This document shows positions 28,145 through 38,770 of a DNA stretch of 64,000 nt, piece by piece (the stretch's first letter is position 1; every line of letters begins with the position of its first letter). This DNA is from Streptomyces coeruleorubidus (lineage in GTDB: Bacteria; Actinomycetota; Actinomycetes; Streptomycetales; Streptomycetaceae): the NCBI RefSeq assembly GCF_028885415.1, contig NZ_CP118527.1:5828001-5892000 (forward strand), written 5' to 3'. The notes under the pieces were generated by a model. It was given only the letters and a program-made list of their open reading frames with translations. It searched no databases and was not told where the DNA came from. Made by a program: the position numbers and the translations under genes.

Positions 28145-28833
28145 CTACGGCGCCGGTGTGTAGGTGACGACCGCGTCCGGGCAAGCCTCGGCGAGACGGG
28201 CCAGGAACTCGCGTTCCTCGGTGTCCGCGGTGAGGCTCCAGCGGAGTTTCACGGCCGTCCATTCGATGACGTAGCGGCACGTGGCCTTGGTGTTGGTCGG
28301 CAGCCACTGGTCGGGATCCTGGTCGGCCTTGCTCCGGTGCGCCGCGGCGGACACGGACACCAGGGTGCGTGGGTCGGCGAGGTCGTTGGCGTAGGCCTCG
28401 CGGCGGCCGTCCACTGGGAGGCGCCGGAGTCCCAGGCCTCGGGCAGCGGCACCATGTGGTCGACGTCCATGGCCGCGGCGGAGGTGATCTGGAGGCCGTC
28501 GTCTTAGGACGACCAGGTGCCGCCCTTCAGCTTCCAGTCCGGGCCGGTGGCCGGTGCCTCGATCGCCTCGGCGATCAGCACCTCGTCGCGGGTGTCGCAC
28601 CTGTCGTCGGGATGGGCGTCGGCGTTCCAGTACGTGAAGCTGGTGCGCTCGTAGCCGTCCCGGGACTCGGCGGCCCGGGGCAGGGCGGCGACGGCTTGGT
28701 CCAGCGGCAGCGATTTCGCGGCGTGGGCCGGGCTCGCGGCGTGGGCCGGGCAGGACAGGGCGAAGGTTCAGGCGGTGCCCAGCAGGGCGGCAGCACAGGC
28801 GCGTGCCAGGGAAACGATCAGGCCCAGCAGCAT
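28145..28833 (-). pseudogene. Secreted HNH endonuclease family protein, disrupted
   Basis: Read through its lesions, this encodes a ~225-residue secreted HNH (DUF1524-type) nuclease of the kind common in Streptomyces. It has a signal peptide MLLGLIVSLARACAAALLGT, a conserved middle (RDEVLIAEAIEAP), the catalytic MDVDHMVPLPEAWDSGASQW and the end REAYANDLADPRTLVSV, RSKADQDPDQWLP and CRYVIEWTAVKLRW. It is broken three times: TGA at 28768-28770 in the signal peptide, TAA at 28504-28506 before the DVDH motif, and a frameshift near 28395-28415. It is almost surely not functional. Confidence 0.88.
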
Positions 28834-29204
28834 TGAGTGAACGGCTGCCGACCGGGCCGGTGGGACGCGAGGGACGGTGCGGGGATCACCCGGCGGCCGT
28901 ATGCAGAAACGATGCCGCTGGTGCCGAGCGTCAGCCTGAGGTTGACGGCGGCGGCAGTAGCGGCCGGTCCCGGCACGCGCGTACAGCGGTTTGACCACGG
29001 CTGTCGCCCCCCCCAACCCGTCGGTGGCATGGCCCGATTGTCGGCTAGGTGCACCGTAGTAGGGCTGGTCCGGCCAAGTGATCTTTCCGCGGGCGGTGCG
29101 CTGCTGCTTCGCCAGGGTGTGGGGCCACCGCTTGACTGAGGCGGGTGCGTGACCAGGCAGCGATGCCGAACGGGATCCCCTTTCGCAGTCTTGAGGAGCA
29201 GTGC
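28834..29204. other. 371-bp region without recognisable gene
   Basis: No gene is supported on either strand. Open frames here lack a ribosome-binding site and family motifs. It probably holds the promoter of the polyprenyl synthase gene and eroded sequence. A run of eight C at 29007-29014 is the only simple feature noted. Confidence 0.4.
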
Positions 29205-30248
29205 ATGTCGCAGATCACCGACTCGGCTCCGGGCGGCACGTTTCCTCGCCTGGGTTGGGTTGACGACCTACTGAATCCCGCCCTCCGCTCGGCCGTCGCC
29301 GCACTGCCGACGGCCGAGAGCCGGGTGGCCGGGTACCACCGCGGCTGGTGTGAGGCCGACGGCACACCGATGGCGACGGTGTCCCGGAAGGGCAAGTCGG
29401 TCCGCCCGGCCCTGGTGCTGCTGTCCGCGGCGGCGGTCGGGGGCAGTGCGGAACTCGCCGTACCGGGCGCGGTTGCGGTGGAGTTGGTGCACGACTTCTC
29501 CCTGCTGCACGACGACGTCATCGACGGCGACGCCCTGCGTCGGCACCGGCCTGCCGCCTGGTCGGTGTTCGGCACCCCGGCGGCGGTGCTGACCGGCGAT
29601 GCCCTGCTGGTGTCGGCGCTGCGGGCGCTGGCGGACGTACCCCGGAGGCAGGCTGCCGAAGCGGTGAAGGAGCTGGTCACGGCCCTTCTGGAGCTGGTCG
29701 AGGGACAGAGCCGCGATGTGGCGTTCGAGAAGGCGCCGGAGGTGTCGGTGGCCCAGTACCTCGCCATGGCGGAGGGCAAGACGGGGTCGCTGATGGGGTG
29801 TTCGTGCGCCCTGGGCGGCGTACTGGCCGGAGCGGACAGCGAACGGGTCCGCGGGCTGCGGGAGTTCGGTCGGCGACTGGGCGTGGCCTTCCAGTGCGCC
29901 GACGACGTCCTGGGCATCTGGGGCCGGACCGCGCGCAGCGGCAAGCCGGTGGGGGCCGACCTCGCGGCACGGAAGAAGTCGCTGCCCGTCGTGGCGGCGC
30001 TGAGCGGGGAGGGCGCGGCGGCCGAACGGCTTGGCGCGCTGTACGCCTCCACGCGCCCCCTTGACGAGCAGGACGTCGCCCTGGCGCGCGAGCTGGTCGA
30101 GGAGGCCGGTGGCCGCCAGGCCGCCGAGCAGGAGGCCCGCCGCCAGGTGTCGGCCGCGCTGCGGGCTCTGTCGTGGGCGCAGCCCACCCCCGACGCCTAC
30201 CGGCAACTTCACGACATCGCCTGGGCGATGACCCTCCGCGAGTCCTGA
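29205..30248 (+). CDS. Polyprenyl diphosphate synthase (cargo-type polyprenyl transferase-like)
   Basis: Product is 347 aa, an isoprenyl diphosphate synthase. The first Asp-rich motif is intact (D103-D104-VI-D107 in LLHDDVIDGDALRRH). The second reads D233-D234-VLG, lacking the last Asp of the usual DDxxD. The strings MAEGKTGSLMGCSCALGG and GVAFQCADDVLGIWG are those of actinobacterial polyprenyl transferases found with family 2 encapsulins and terpene clusters, where DDVLGIWG is normal. ATG at 29205 has GAGGAGC at 29194-29200; a longer start at 29145 is less likely. It is followed by a broken ABC transporter and a broken terpene synthase, so it may be the last working part of a terpenoid cluster. 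Confidence 0.88.
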   Translation: MSQITDSAPGGTFPRLGWVDDLLNPALRSAVAALPTAESRVAGYHRGWCEADGTPMATVSRKGKSVRPALVLLSAAAVGGSAELAVPGAVAVELVHDFSLLHDDVIDGDALRRHRPAAWSVFGTPAAVLTGDALLVSALRALADVPRRQAAEAVKELVTALLELVEGQSRDVAFEKAPEVSVAQYLAMAEGKTGSLMGCSCALGGVLAGADSERVRGLREFGRRLGVAFQCADDVLGIWGRTARSGKPVGADLAARKKSLPVVAALSGEGAAAERLGALYASTRPLDEQDVALARELVEEAGGRQAAEQEARRQVSAALRALSWAQPTPDAYRQLHDIAWAMTLRES

Positions 30249-30283
30249 CCCCGTCCACACGAGTCCTGTCCCCGTCCACGCTG

Positions 30284-30956
30284 GCGGGCCACGTCCAGGT
30301 CCTCGGACACGCGGCCGGCGCCCCGCAGTTGAGGACCCGCGTCGGCTACGTCACCCAGGCACCGTCGGTCAACGCGGACCTGACGGTGCTGGAGAACCTG
30401 CGCTACTTCGCCGCCCTCGGTATGCGGGGCTGGCACCGGGAGGACGCGGTCGTCCGGGTGGTGAAGGAGGCGATCTGGCCTCCTACGCCGACAAGCTGGT
30501 CGCCCGTCTGTCGGGCGGGCAGTAATCGCGGGTGTCGCTGGCCGTCGCGCTGCTGAACAAGCCCGACCTGCTCGTGATGGACGAGCCGACCGTCGGCCTG
30601 GATCCCATGGTGCGCCGGGAGCTGTGGCTGGTGTTCCAGCGGCTGGCCGAGGAGGGCACCACGCTGCTGGTGTCCAGCCATCTGATGGACGAGGCCGACC
30701 GCTGTGACCGGCTGCTGCTGATGCGGTCCGGACGGCTGCTGGCCGGAGCCGACCGGGGCACGCTGCTGGAGCACACCGGCTGCGACGACGTGGAAGAGGC
30801 GTTCATGCATCTGGTGCAGGCCGCGTCCGACGCCGAGGAACGCGCGCGACGGCGGGCCGCGGAGAAGAGCCTGCTGCCGCTCTGCCGGGGCTCCTCGACC
30901 AGGCCGGCGCACCGGAGGCGGAACGGGCCTACTTCGCCGCGGACACGGTGCGGTGA
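30284..30956 (+). pseudogene. ABC transporter ATP-binding protein, truncated and frameshifted
   Basis: Recognisable pieces of an ABC-2 type ATPase are RTRVGYVTQAPSVNADLTVL, a signature LSGGQ, the Walker B PDLLVMDEPTVGLDPMVRRE and the switch LLVSSHLMDEADRCDRLLLM. The Walker A segment (about the first 70 residues) is missing. The frame shifts near 30460-30480, a TAA at 30523-30525 directly follows the LSGGQ codons, and the frame shifts again near 30885 before the natural C-terminus AERAYFAADTVR. Its stop overlaps the GTG of the permease gene, as in a normal ATPase-permease pair. It cannot make a working ATPase. Confidence 0.88.
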
Positions 30957-31714
30957 GCGGCGTCCGAGTGGCCGAGCGGCTGCCGTGCTCGCCCACCATC
31001 ACGGGCGCGACCGCGGTCCGGGTGCTCCAGCAGATCTCCCGGGACAAGGGCAGTACCGCACTGCTGCTGGCCATCCCGTGCATGCTCATGGTGCTGCTGA
31101 AGCTGATGTTCCATGACTCCGAGGCCACCTTCGAGCGGGTCGGGCCCCAGGTCTTCGGCATCTTCCCGGTCATCGTGATGTACCTGGTGGCGTCCGTGTC
31201 GTCGTTGCGGGAACGCACCACCGGCACCGCCGAGAGACTGCCGACGATGCCCGTGCAGCGGCTGGACATCGTGCTGGGCTACAGCCTCGCGTTCGCCTTC
31301 CTGGCACTGCTGCAGGCGGTGCCCTCCACCCTGCTGTCCAGCGGCCCGCTCGGCCTGGACATCAAGGGCCCCGCCCATCTGCTGATGGTCATCGCCATGC
31401 TCGGCGCGCTGCTGGGACTTGCGCTGGGGCTGCTGGTGAGCGCCTTTGCGCGCAACGAGTTCCAGGCGGTGCAGTTCCTGCCCGCCGGGGTGCTGCCCCA
31501 GTTCCTGGTGTGCGGCCTGTTCGTGCCGCGCGAGGAGATGCACGGCGCCCTGTCGGCCGTCGCCAAGGTCATGCCGATGACGTACGCCGTCCAGGCCGCC
31601 GGCGAGGCCGCCACGCACACCGGGATCACCGGACTGTTCGTCCGCGACGCGCTGCTCATCCTGGCGTGCGTGGTCCTGGTCCTCGTCGTCAGCGCGACCA
31701 CGCTCAAGCGCTGA
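30953..31714 (+). CDS. ABC-2 type transporter permease
   Basis: Product is 253 aa, with six membrane helices. Features include FGIFPVIVMYLVASVSSLRE, RTTGTAERLPTMPVQRLDIV and the ABC-2 end VAKVMPMTYAVQAAGEA. The reading frame is intact, unlike its ATPase partner, whose TGA overlaps its GTG start. Unless a foreign ATPase serves it, it is probably an orphan on its way to decay. A 10-bp-stem hairpin follows at 31741. Confidence 0.85.
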   Translation: MSGVRVAERLPCSPTITGATAVRVLQQISRDKGSTALLLAIPCMLMVLLKLMFHDSEATFERVGPQVFGIFPVIVMYLVASVSSLRERTTGTAERLPTMPVQRLDIVLGYSLAFAFLALLQAVPSTLLSSGPLGLDIKGPAHLLMVIAMLGALLGLALGLLVSAFARNEFQAVQFLPAGVLPQFLVCGLFVPREEMHGALSAVAKVMPMTYAVQAAGEAATHTGITGLFVRDALLILACVVLVLVVSATTLKR

Positions 31715-31992
31715 ACAACCGGCCGGACCCGCACATGACCGAGGGCCGTCCCCGGCCGGTGACGGCCCTCGACGCGAGCAACTGCCGGCAGTCCCGCACA
31801 CCCCAGGAGAAGCCGCCCGAAACGGAGCCGTACCGGGGGAACTCAAACGGGCCGAAGTGCAGCGGCCCGTCGTGGTGGCCGCCGTGGCCGCCTTGACCGC
31901 CGCCGAATTCGTCGGCGCCGGGGTTGACGACGGTGGTGAGAGCCAGCGCGGCAAGCGACACTACGGCGATGCGGCGAACCCGGCAGCGCCAT
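31704..31992 (-). pseudogene. Possible small secreted protein with shifted start
   Basis: On the minus strand GGAGGTTTATCATG (ATG at 31990-31992) has a good ribosome-binding site, but its frame is not the sensible one. The next frame reads RRIAVVSLAALALTTVV, a signal-peptide-like stretch, then a Gly/His-rich segment (EFGGGQGGHGGHHDGP). That suggests a small secreted protein whose start has been shifted by one base. The frame then runs through the permease terminator, so its end is also doubtful. The family is not recognised. Confidence 0.35.
31741..31770 (+). terminator. Hairpin after ABC permease
   Basis: GAGGGCCGTC at 31741-31750 pairs perfectly with GACGGCCCTC at 31761-31770, with a 10-nt loop. 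It lies 26 bp past the permease stop. No U-tract is present. Confidence 0.7.
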
Positions 31993-32228
31993 GATAAACC
32001 TCCGGAAGAGAAAGGAAAGGAAGAGCGGGGAAGGAGTGAATGAGCGCATCCCAGCCTAGTCACCAAGGTCATCCGAAGCGGTCCGAGAAATTCCGTGTTC
32101 AATGCCGTGTTTCCCCGAACGAACGGCTGAGCACGACAGCGGGAATAAATATGAGTACGGTGTGCACTGAAAAAGATACCTCCAGCCTCCCCGGGACGAC
32201 ACCGCGTACTCCTCTCCGGAGAACTCCT

Positions 32229-34482
<2,254 letters not shown>

Positions 34483-34757
34483 GCGGGTCCGGCGCGACCG
34501 GCGGGGCTTCTCGCAGCAACGTCGTCGCTGGTCGCTGGTCGCTGGTCGCCACGACGCGGAGCGGCGTCGACGGGCGTACGCCTTCTCCGACGTGGACACC
34601 TGCACGCCGGGCCGCGGCTCCAGCTCGACCCGGGTGGTCCCGGCTGCGCCGATCTCGACGACCTGGGCCAGTGGGCGCAGGGAGGAGACCACGGGGGCGT
34701 GGAACCACGGAGTGGGGGACAGGCGTACGCGAGTCGCCCGCGCGGCACACTGGCCCC
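34483..34757. other. 275-bp gap, no supported gene
   Basis: A heptamer GTCGCTG is repeated three to four times at 34524-34550. A minus-strand frame from 34692 (MVSSLRPLAQVVEIGAAGTT) looks protein-like for ~45 residues but lacks a ribosome-binding site and runs into rox antisense. I regard it as a possible gene remnant at most. Confidence 0.3.
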
Positions 34758-34970
34758 ATGTCCTCCCGTCGCAGAACCTGCCCCGAGTGCCGTCGCGAGA
34801 TCGCCGTCGTCGCCGGGCGGTACGCGCGCCACGACCCGCCCGGCGCCCGGGAACACGGCGAGCTCACCTCATGCCCGGGCTCCCGCCGCCAGGCCCGGCT
34901 CGGCCCGGAACAGCCCTCCCTGGACGGCTACGCGGTCCCCGACTTCCCGGGCCAACTGCCTTTGTTCTAG
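34758..34970 (+). CDS. Small hypothetical protein with zinc-ribbon-like Cys pair
   Basis: Product is 70 aa. MSSRRRTCPECRREIAVVAG has a CPEC knuckle at residues 8-11, with a third Cys later in LTSCPGSRRQ. The end GYAVPDFPGQLPLF is ordered-looking and non-repetitive. Small proteins of this type are widespread in Streptomyces with no known function. The RBS is weak. Its three cysteines are too few for a full single-chain zinc site unless a His contributes. Confidence 0.6.
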   Translation: MSSRRRTCPECRREIAVVAGRYARHDPPGAREHGELTSCPGSRRQARLGPEQPSLDGYAVPDFPGQLPLF

Positions 34971-34989
34971 GAACGGTTCCCCGGCACCG

Positions 34990-35646
34990 TCAGTTCCCCG
35001 CCACCGCCTTCACCGCCACGGACACCGGAGCCGGCCCGCTGATCAGCTCCAGAGTGAGACCGGCCGTCGCGGGGGTGTCCACCAGCTCCGCCAGCACGGC
35101 GGCCACGTCGTCGCGCGGAATCGGCCCGCGGCCCGTGTGCGCCTCCAGGCGTACCAGGCCGGTGCCGGCGTCGTCGGTGAGCTGACCGGGGCGCAGAATC
35201 GTCCAGTTCAGGGCGTCCAGACCGCGCACGTACGCGTCCGCCTCGCCCTTGGCGCGCAGGTACACGTCGAAGATCTCGTCGCCCTGGTGCTGCGGATCGG
35301 CGCCCATGGACGACACGATCACGAAGCGCCGCACGCCCGCCTTCACCGCCGCGTCCGCGAAGAGAACCGCCGCGGCCTTGTCCACCGTGTCCTTGCGGGC
35401 CGCCCCGCTGCCCGGGCCCGCGCCCGCCGCGAACACCGCCGCGTCGGCACCCCTGAGCCGCCCCGCGACCTCGTCCACGGACGCCGACTCCAGGTCGAGC
35501 ACGACCGGTTCGGCACCGGCCTCCCGCAGATCGTCGGCTTGTTCGGCCTTGCGGATGATCCCCGCGACCTCGTCTCCGCGCGCGGCGAGCAGCCGCTCGA
35601 GCCGCAGCGCGATCTGACCATGACCACCAGCGATGACAGTACGCAT
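34990..35646 (-). CDS. NAD(P)-binding SDR-like epimerase/reductase
   Basis: Product is 218 aa. The Rossmann motif VIAGGHGQIALRLERLLAAR is at the N-terminus, and VIVSSMGADP with LRPGQLTDDAGTG are hallmarks of atypical SDRs (NAD(P)H-binding, YwnB/SDR_a5 group). The substrate is unknown. ATG at 35644-35646 is chosen because homology starts there; an upstream ATG at 35712 adds unrelated residues. It is 78 bp downstream of the amidohydrolase gene on the same strand and could be co-transcribed with it. Confidence 0.87.
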   Translation of the reverse strand: MRTVIAGGHGQIALRLERLLAARGDEVAGIIRKAEQADDLREAGAEPVVLDLESASVDEVAGRLRGADAAVFAAGAGPGSGAARKDTVDKAAAVLFADAAVKAGVRRFVIVSSMGADPQHQGDEIFDVYLRAKGEADAYVRGLDALNWTILRPGQLTDDAGTGLVRLEAHTGRGPIPRDDVAAVLAELVDTPATAGLTLELISGPAPVSVAVKAVAGN

Positions 35647-35724
35647 GCCTTCGACCGTACGCCCGGACAGCACCGTCCGCCGCACGACTTCAGCCACGCC
35701 CCGACGCCCCACCCGCCCCGCGCC

Positions 35725-36981
35725 CTACGACAACTGCCCCCGCCCCTGCCGCGGCAGCCCCAGCTCCGCCGAAGCCGCCGAACTGCAGAACTCCCGCACC
35801 GCGCTGGTCCGCGCCACCACGCGCCCCCGGTGCACCACCACCCGGCTGTACGCCAGCGAGAGCGCCCCCGCCAGCCGGTCCCCGCGCACCGCGAGCAACT
35901 CGGCCGGGAAACCCGCCTCCACCCGCACCTCCGGCAGTCCCAGCACGGCCCGCGCCGAGGAGCTCACCGTGTCGTACGCCTCCTCGGGCGAGAGGCCGTA
36001 GCGCGAGGCCAGCAGGAAGGCCGCCTCCAGCGGGTCGCCGCGCCCCACGGGGTTCGACACGTCCCGCAGCGCCCCGCTCCCGGCGGCCACCCGCACCCCG
36101 GCCGCCCGCAGCAGCCGCACCGGAGCCGCCCCCCGCCGGTCCACGCCACCGCAGCCGCCCTGCGGCAGGCACACCACCGTCACCCCGGCCGCCGCCAGTT
36201 GGTCCGCCGTCCGCGAGGCCACCTCGGAGGGCAGCCGGCCGAGATCGCCGCACGGGCTGAGGGTCACCCCGGGACGCAGCCCGCCCGCCATCGCCGCGAG
36301 CCGGGCCAGCCGCGCCGGATCCCCGGCGTCCGTGTGCAGGTCGACGGGACAGCCGTGCTCGGAGGCCACCTCCAGGACCGCCTCCACGTACCCCGCCGGA
36401 TCCGGGTCGAGATCCGGCCGGCCGCCCACCACCGAGGCGCCCATCTTCACCGCGTCCCGCAGCACCGCCAGCCCGTCCGCCCCGGCCACCCCGGTCAGCA
36501 CCCGGGGCATCGCCACCGTCGTCAGCTCGGCCAGCCCCCGCAGCGCCCGCCGCGCCTGCAACACGGCCGCCAGCGCGCCCAGCCCCTGGACGTCCCCCAC
36601 GCGCACGTGGGCCCGCACCGCCGTCGCCCCGTGCCCGAGCTGGAGCAGCGCGGCCTCGGTCGCCCGGCGCTGGACGTCCTGGGGCTCGTACGAGACCGGG
36701 CCCTGGGCGTCGGCCGACAACGCCGTGTCGGCGTGGGCGTGCGGCTCGGCCGGGGCCGGCAGCAGCAGGTAGCCGCCGAGATCCACTCGCGCCCCGCACG
36801 CGCGCGTGCCGCCCGCCGCCAGGCTGCCGGCCGTGCCGACCGCCTCGATACGCCCGCCGCCCAGCCGTACGTCCACGGTCCGGCCGTCGGTGAGCCGCGC
36901 CCCGCACAGCAGCAGCGACGACGGGTCGGCCGGACCCGGCGAGGACGACGGGGGCGGTGGCTGCGGCTGGCTGTCGGGCAT
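35725..36981 (-). CDS. Amidohydrolase/cytosine deaminase-like hydrolase
   Basis: Product is 418 aa. LLLPAPAEPHAHADTALSAD contains the metal-binding H-x-H at the first barrel strand (about residues 80-82). Further metal-ligand candidates are CPVDLHTDAGDP (His) and LSPCGDLGRLP. The N-terminal LLLCGARLTDGRTVDVRLGG and C-terminal region form the usual small beta domain. It resembles cytosine-deaminase-like members, but the substrate is uncertain. The Pro/Ser-rich first 20 residues may not be structured. An ACTCA-GAG-TGAGT inverted repeat sits 43 bp upstream (37024-37036). Confidence 0.85.
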   Translation of the reverse strand: MPDSQPQPPPPSSSPGPADPSSLLLCGARLTDGRTVDVRLGGGRIEAVGTAGSLAAGGTRACGARVDLGGYLLLPAPAEPHAHADTALSADAQGPVSYEPQDVQRRATEAALLQLGHGATAVRAHVRVGDVQGLGALAAVLQARRALRGLAELTTVAMPRVLTGVAGADGLAVLRDAVKMGASVVGGRPDLDPDPAGYVEAVLEVASEHGCPVDLHTDAGDPARLARLAAMAGGLRPGVTLSPCGDLGRLPSEVASRTADQLAAAGVTVVCLPQGGCGGVDRRGAAPVRLLRAAGVRVAAGSGALRDVSNPVGRGDPLEAAFLLASRYGLSPEEAYDTVSSSARAVLGLPEVRVEAGFPAELLAVRGDRLAGALSLAYSRVVVHRGRVVARTSAVREFCSSAASAELGLPRQGRGQLS

Positions 36982-37177
36982 CGCGCTCCTGGGGCTCGGC
37001 TGCGCACGCGAGGACGCATGATCACTCAGAGTGAGTCGAGCCTAGGACGGCCTCCCGCCCGTCGCGGGGAGGAGCGCAATAGTCGTACCGGCGTGGCCCG
37101 TCGTACGGAACGCTAGGCACGCACGAGGCTGCCGGGAGGACGGTGCGCGCGTCCCGGGCGGGGTACCCGAAACGGAT

Positions 37178-37207
37178 TTGGGCGAACGGCGGCGGAGCGT
37201 GTAATGT
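37178..37207 (+). promoter_or_regulatory. tRNA-Thr promoter
   Basis: TTGGGC at 37178-37183 and TAATGT at 37202-37207, spaced 18 bp, end 11 bp before the tRNA. This looks like a vegetative promoter for the tRNA-Thr/tRNA-Met/rpmG unit. Confidence 0.55.
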
Positions 37208-37218
37208 CTTCATCGCTC

Positions 37219-37291
37219 GCCCCAATAGCTCAGTCGGCAGAGCGTCTCCATGGTAAGGAGAAGGTCAACGGTTCGATTCCGTTTTGGGGCT
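37219..37291 (+). tRNA. tRNA-Thr (anticodon GGT)
   Basis: 73 nt. Acceptor GCCCCAA pairs with TTGGGGC, the D-arm has AGCTCAGTCGGCAGAGC, and the anticodon stem TCTCC/GGAGA encloses GGT at 37252-37254. No encoded CCA. It is the first of two tRNAs upstream of rpmG. Confidence 0.96.
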
Positions 37292-37337
37292 CTGGTGTGA
37301 ACGGTTCCCGTCGCGAGGCGGGGCCCGACCACATCAA

Positions 37338-37410
37338 AGCGGTGTAGCTCAGTCGGTAGAGCAAGCGGCTCATAATCGCTGTGTCACCGGTTCAAGTCCG
37401 GTCACCGCTA
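37338..37410 (+). tRNA. tRNA-Met (anticodon CAT, elongator type)
   Basis: 73 nt. Acceptor AGCGGTG pairs with CACCGCT, and the anticodon CAT is at 37371-37373 in loop CTCATAA. A standard A-T type first pair and the lack of GGG/CCC in the anticodon stem mark it as elongator rather than initiator. No encoded CCA. It is 88 bp upstream of rpmG. Confidence 0.95.
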
Positions 37411-37498
37411 CTGACAGTAGCCGATTGTGGGGTCGGTCCTTCGATCGGCTACTCTTCTTGCGTTAAACAGTCCATCCGTTCGTCTTAGGAGCACTCAC

Positions 37499-37663
37499 GT
37501 GGCTGCCACCGACGTCCGCCCGAAGATCACGCTGGCCTGCGTGGAGTGCAAGGAGCGGAACTACATCACCAAGAAGAACCGGCGTAACAACCCGGACCGT
37601 CTTGAGATGAAGAAGCACTGCCCGCGTTGCAACGCGCACACCGCGCACCGCGAAACGCGATAA
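37499..37663 (+). CDS. rpmG: 50S ribosomal protein L33
   Basis: Product is 54 aa. [20 protein letters not shown] and [16 protein letters not shown] carry the two CxxC zinc knuckles (C+ form). Streptomyces usually also have a zinc-independent C- paralogue, so this copy is the zinc-replete form. GTG at 37499 has TAGGAGC at 37486-37492. It lies downstream of two tRNAs and upstream of the dehydratase pair. Confidence 0.96.
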   Translation: MAATDVRPKITLACVECKERNYITKKNRRNNPDRLEMKKHCPRCNAHTAHRETR

Positions 37664-37763
37664 ATCAGGCTCGTACGCGAGGCCGTTCCCGAGTGATCGG
37701 GGGCGGCCTCGCGTCGTTGAGTGACCCGTACCGTTCAGTAGCGCAACCAGGAGGTGCCGGGCC

Positions 37764-38216
37764 ATGGCGCTCGACCAGTCCTTCGTGGGGCGGACGTACC
37801 CGCCCACCGAGCCCTACGAGGTGGGCCGGGAGAAGATCCGTGAGTTCGCCGAGGCGGTCGGGGACACCAACCCGGCGTACACGGACGCGGAGGCCGCCAA
37901 GGCGCTCGGCCACCCCGATGTGATCGCACCGCCGACCTTCGTCTTCTCGATCACCTTCAAGGCCGCCGGACAGGTCGTCCAGGATCCCCGGCTCGGCCTG
38001 GACTACAGCCGCGTGGTGCACGGCGACCAGAAGTTCGCCTACCGCCGCCCGGTCCGCGCCGGCGACCGGCTCACGGTCACCTCCACCATCGAGGCGATCA
38101 AGTCCCTGGCGGGCAACGACATCCTGGACATCCGCGGCGAGGTCCACGACGAGGCCGGCGAGCACGTCGTGACCGCCTGGACCAAGCTCGTGGCCCGCGC
38201 GGCCGAGGAGGCGTGA
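37764..38216 (+). CDS. HadA-like FAS1/MaoC-type dehydratase subunit
   Basis: Product is 150 aa. It is a hot-dog fold protein of the MaoC N-terminal type: FVGRTYPPTEPYEVGREKIR at the start, GDTNPAYTDAEAAKALGHPD and PPTFVFSITF. It resembles mycobacterial HadA/HadC, the non-catalytic partner of (3R)-hydroxyacyl-ACP dehydratase in type II fatty acid synthesis. Its stop lies 8 bp before the ATG of the HadB-like gene, so the two probably form a heterodimer. ATG at 37764 has CAGGAGG at 37749-37755. Confidence 0.9.
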   Translation: MALDQSFVGRTYPPTEPYEVGREKIREFAEAVGDTNPAYTDAEAAKALGHPDVIAPPTFVFSITFKAAGQVVQDPRLGLDYSRVVHGDQKFAYRRPVRAGDRLTVTSTIEAIKSLAGNDILDIRGEVHDEAGEHVVTAWTKLVARAAEEA

Positions 38217-38224
38217 GCGATCCC

Positions 38225-38653
38225 ATGACGGCGAAGATCTCCTACTCCGACGTCGAGGTCGGCACGGAACTGCCCGCGCAGACCTTCCCCGTGACCCGGG
38301 CGACCCTCGTCCGGTACGCGGGCGCCTCCGGTGACTTCAACCCGATCCACTGGAACGAGAAGTTCGCCAAGGAGGTCGGCCTGCCGGACGTCATCGCGCA
38401 CGGCATGTTCACCATGGCCGAGGCGATCCGCGTCGTCACCGACTGGGTCGGCGACCCGGGCGCGGTCGTCGAGTACGGCGTCCGCTTCACCAAGCCCGTC
38501 GTCGTCCCGAACGACGACCGGGGCGCCGTGATCGAGGTCGGCGGCAAGGTCGCGGCCAAGCTCGACGACAACACCGTCCGCGTGGACCTGACGGCGACGA
38601 GCGCCGGGCAGAAGGTGCTGGGCATGTCGCGTGCGGTCGTGCGGCTGGCCTGA
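38225..38653 (+). CDS. HadB-like MaoC dehydratase (catalytic subunit)
   Basis: Product is 142 aa. It contains the hydratase-2 motif YAGASGDFNPIHWNEKFAKE, with the D-x4-H catalytic pair, followed by IAHGMFTMAEA. It resembles HadB, the catalytic half of the (3R)-hydroxyacyl dehydratase. ATG at 38225 is preferred. A GTG at 38213 overlaps the previous stop, but the GAGGAGG at 38205-38211 would be only one base from it. The order L33-HadA-HadB upstream of murB/secE is conserved in actinomycetes. Confidence 0.9.
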   Translation: MTAKISYSDVEVGTELPAQTFPVTRATLVRYAGASGDFNPIHWNEKFAKEVGLPDVIAHGMFTMAEAIRVVTDWVGDPGAVVEYGVRFTKPVVVPNDDRGAVIEVGGKVAAKLDDNTVRVDLTATSAGQKVLGMSRAVVRLA

Positions 38654-38675
38654 GACGGCGGACGGCAGATGTCAG

Positions 38676-38710
38676 GTAAGGGGCGCTCTCCATTGTGGGG
38701 TGCCCCTTAC
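38676..38710 (+). terminator. Hairpin after HadB-like gene
   Basis: GTAAGGGGC (38676-38684) pairs with GCCCCTTAC (38702-38710), loop 17 nt, 23 bp past the stop. It separates the dehydratase operon from the TetR gene. Confidence 0.75.
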
Positions 38711-38742
38711 TCGTATGCGAGCAGCGGCACCCGCTTGACGTA

Positions 38743-38762
38743 GTTAGTGATTGAGTACTAAC
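38743..38762. promoter_or_regulatory. TetR operator 1 (autoregulatory)
   Basis: GTTAGTGATTGAGTACTAAC: half-sites GTTAGT and ACTAAC with an 8-nt spacer, 8 bp before the TetR ATG. A -35-like TTGACG (38736-38741) abuts it, so bound repressor would block its own promoter. The same element precedes the MFS gene at 39367. Confidence 0.75.
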
Positions 38763-38770
38763 TTTCTTGC

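Noticed and set aside
28837..29139. Possible 100-aa gene between the HNH pseudogene and the polyprenyl synthase
   Set aside because: It has no ribosome-binding site and no motif; composition is like random GC-rich sequence.
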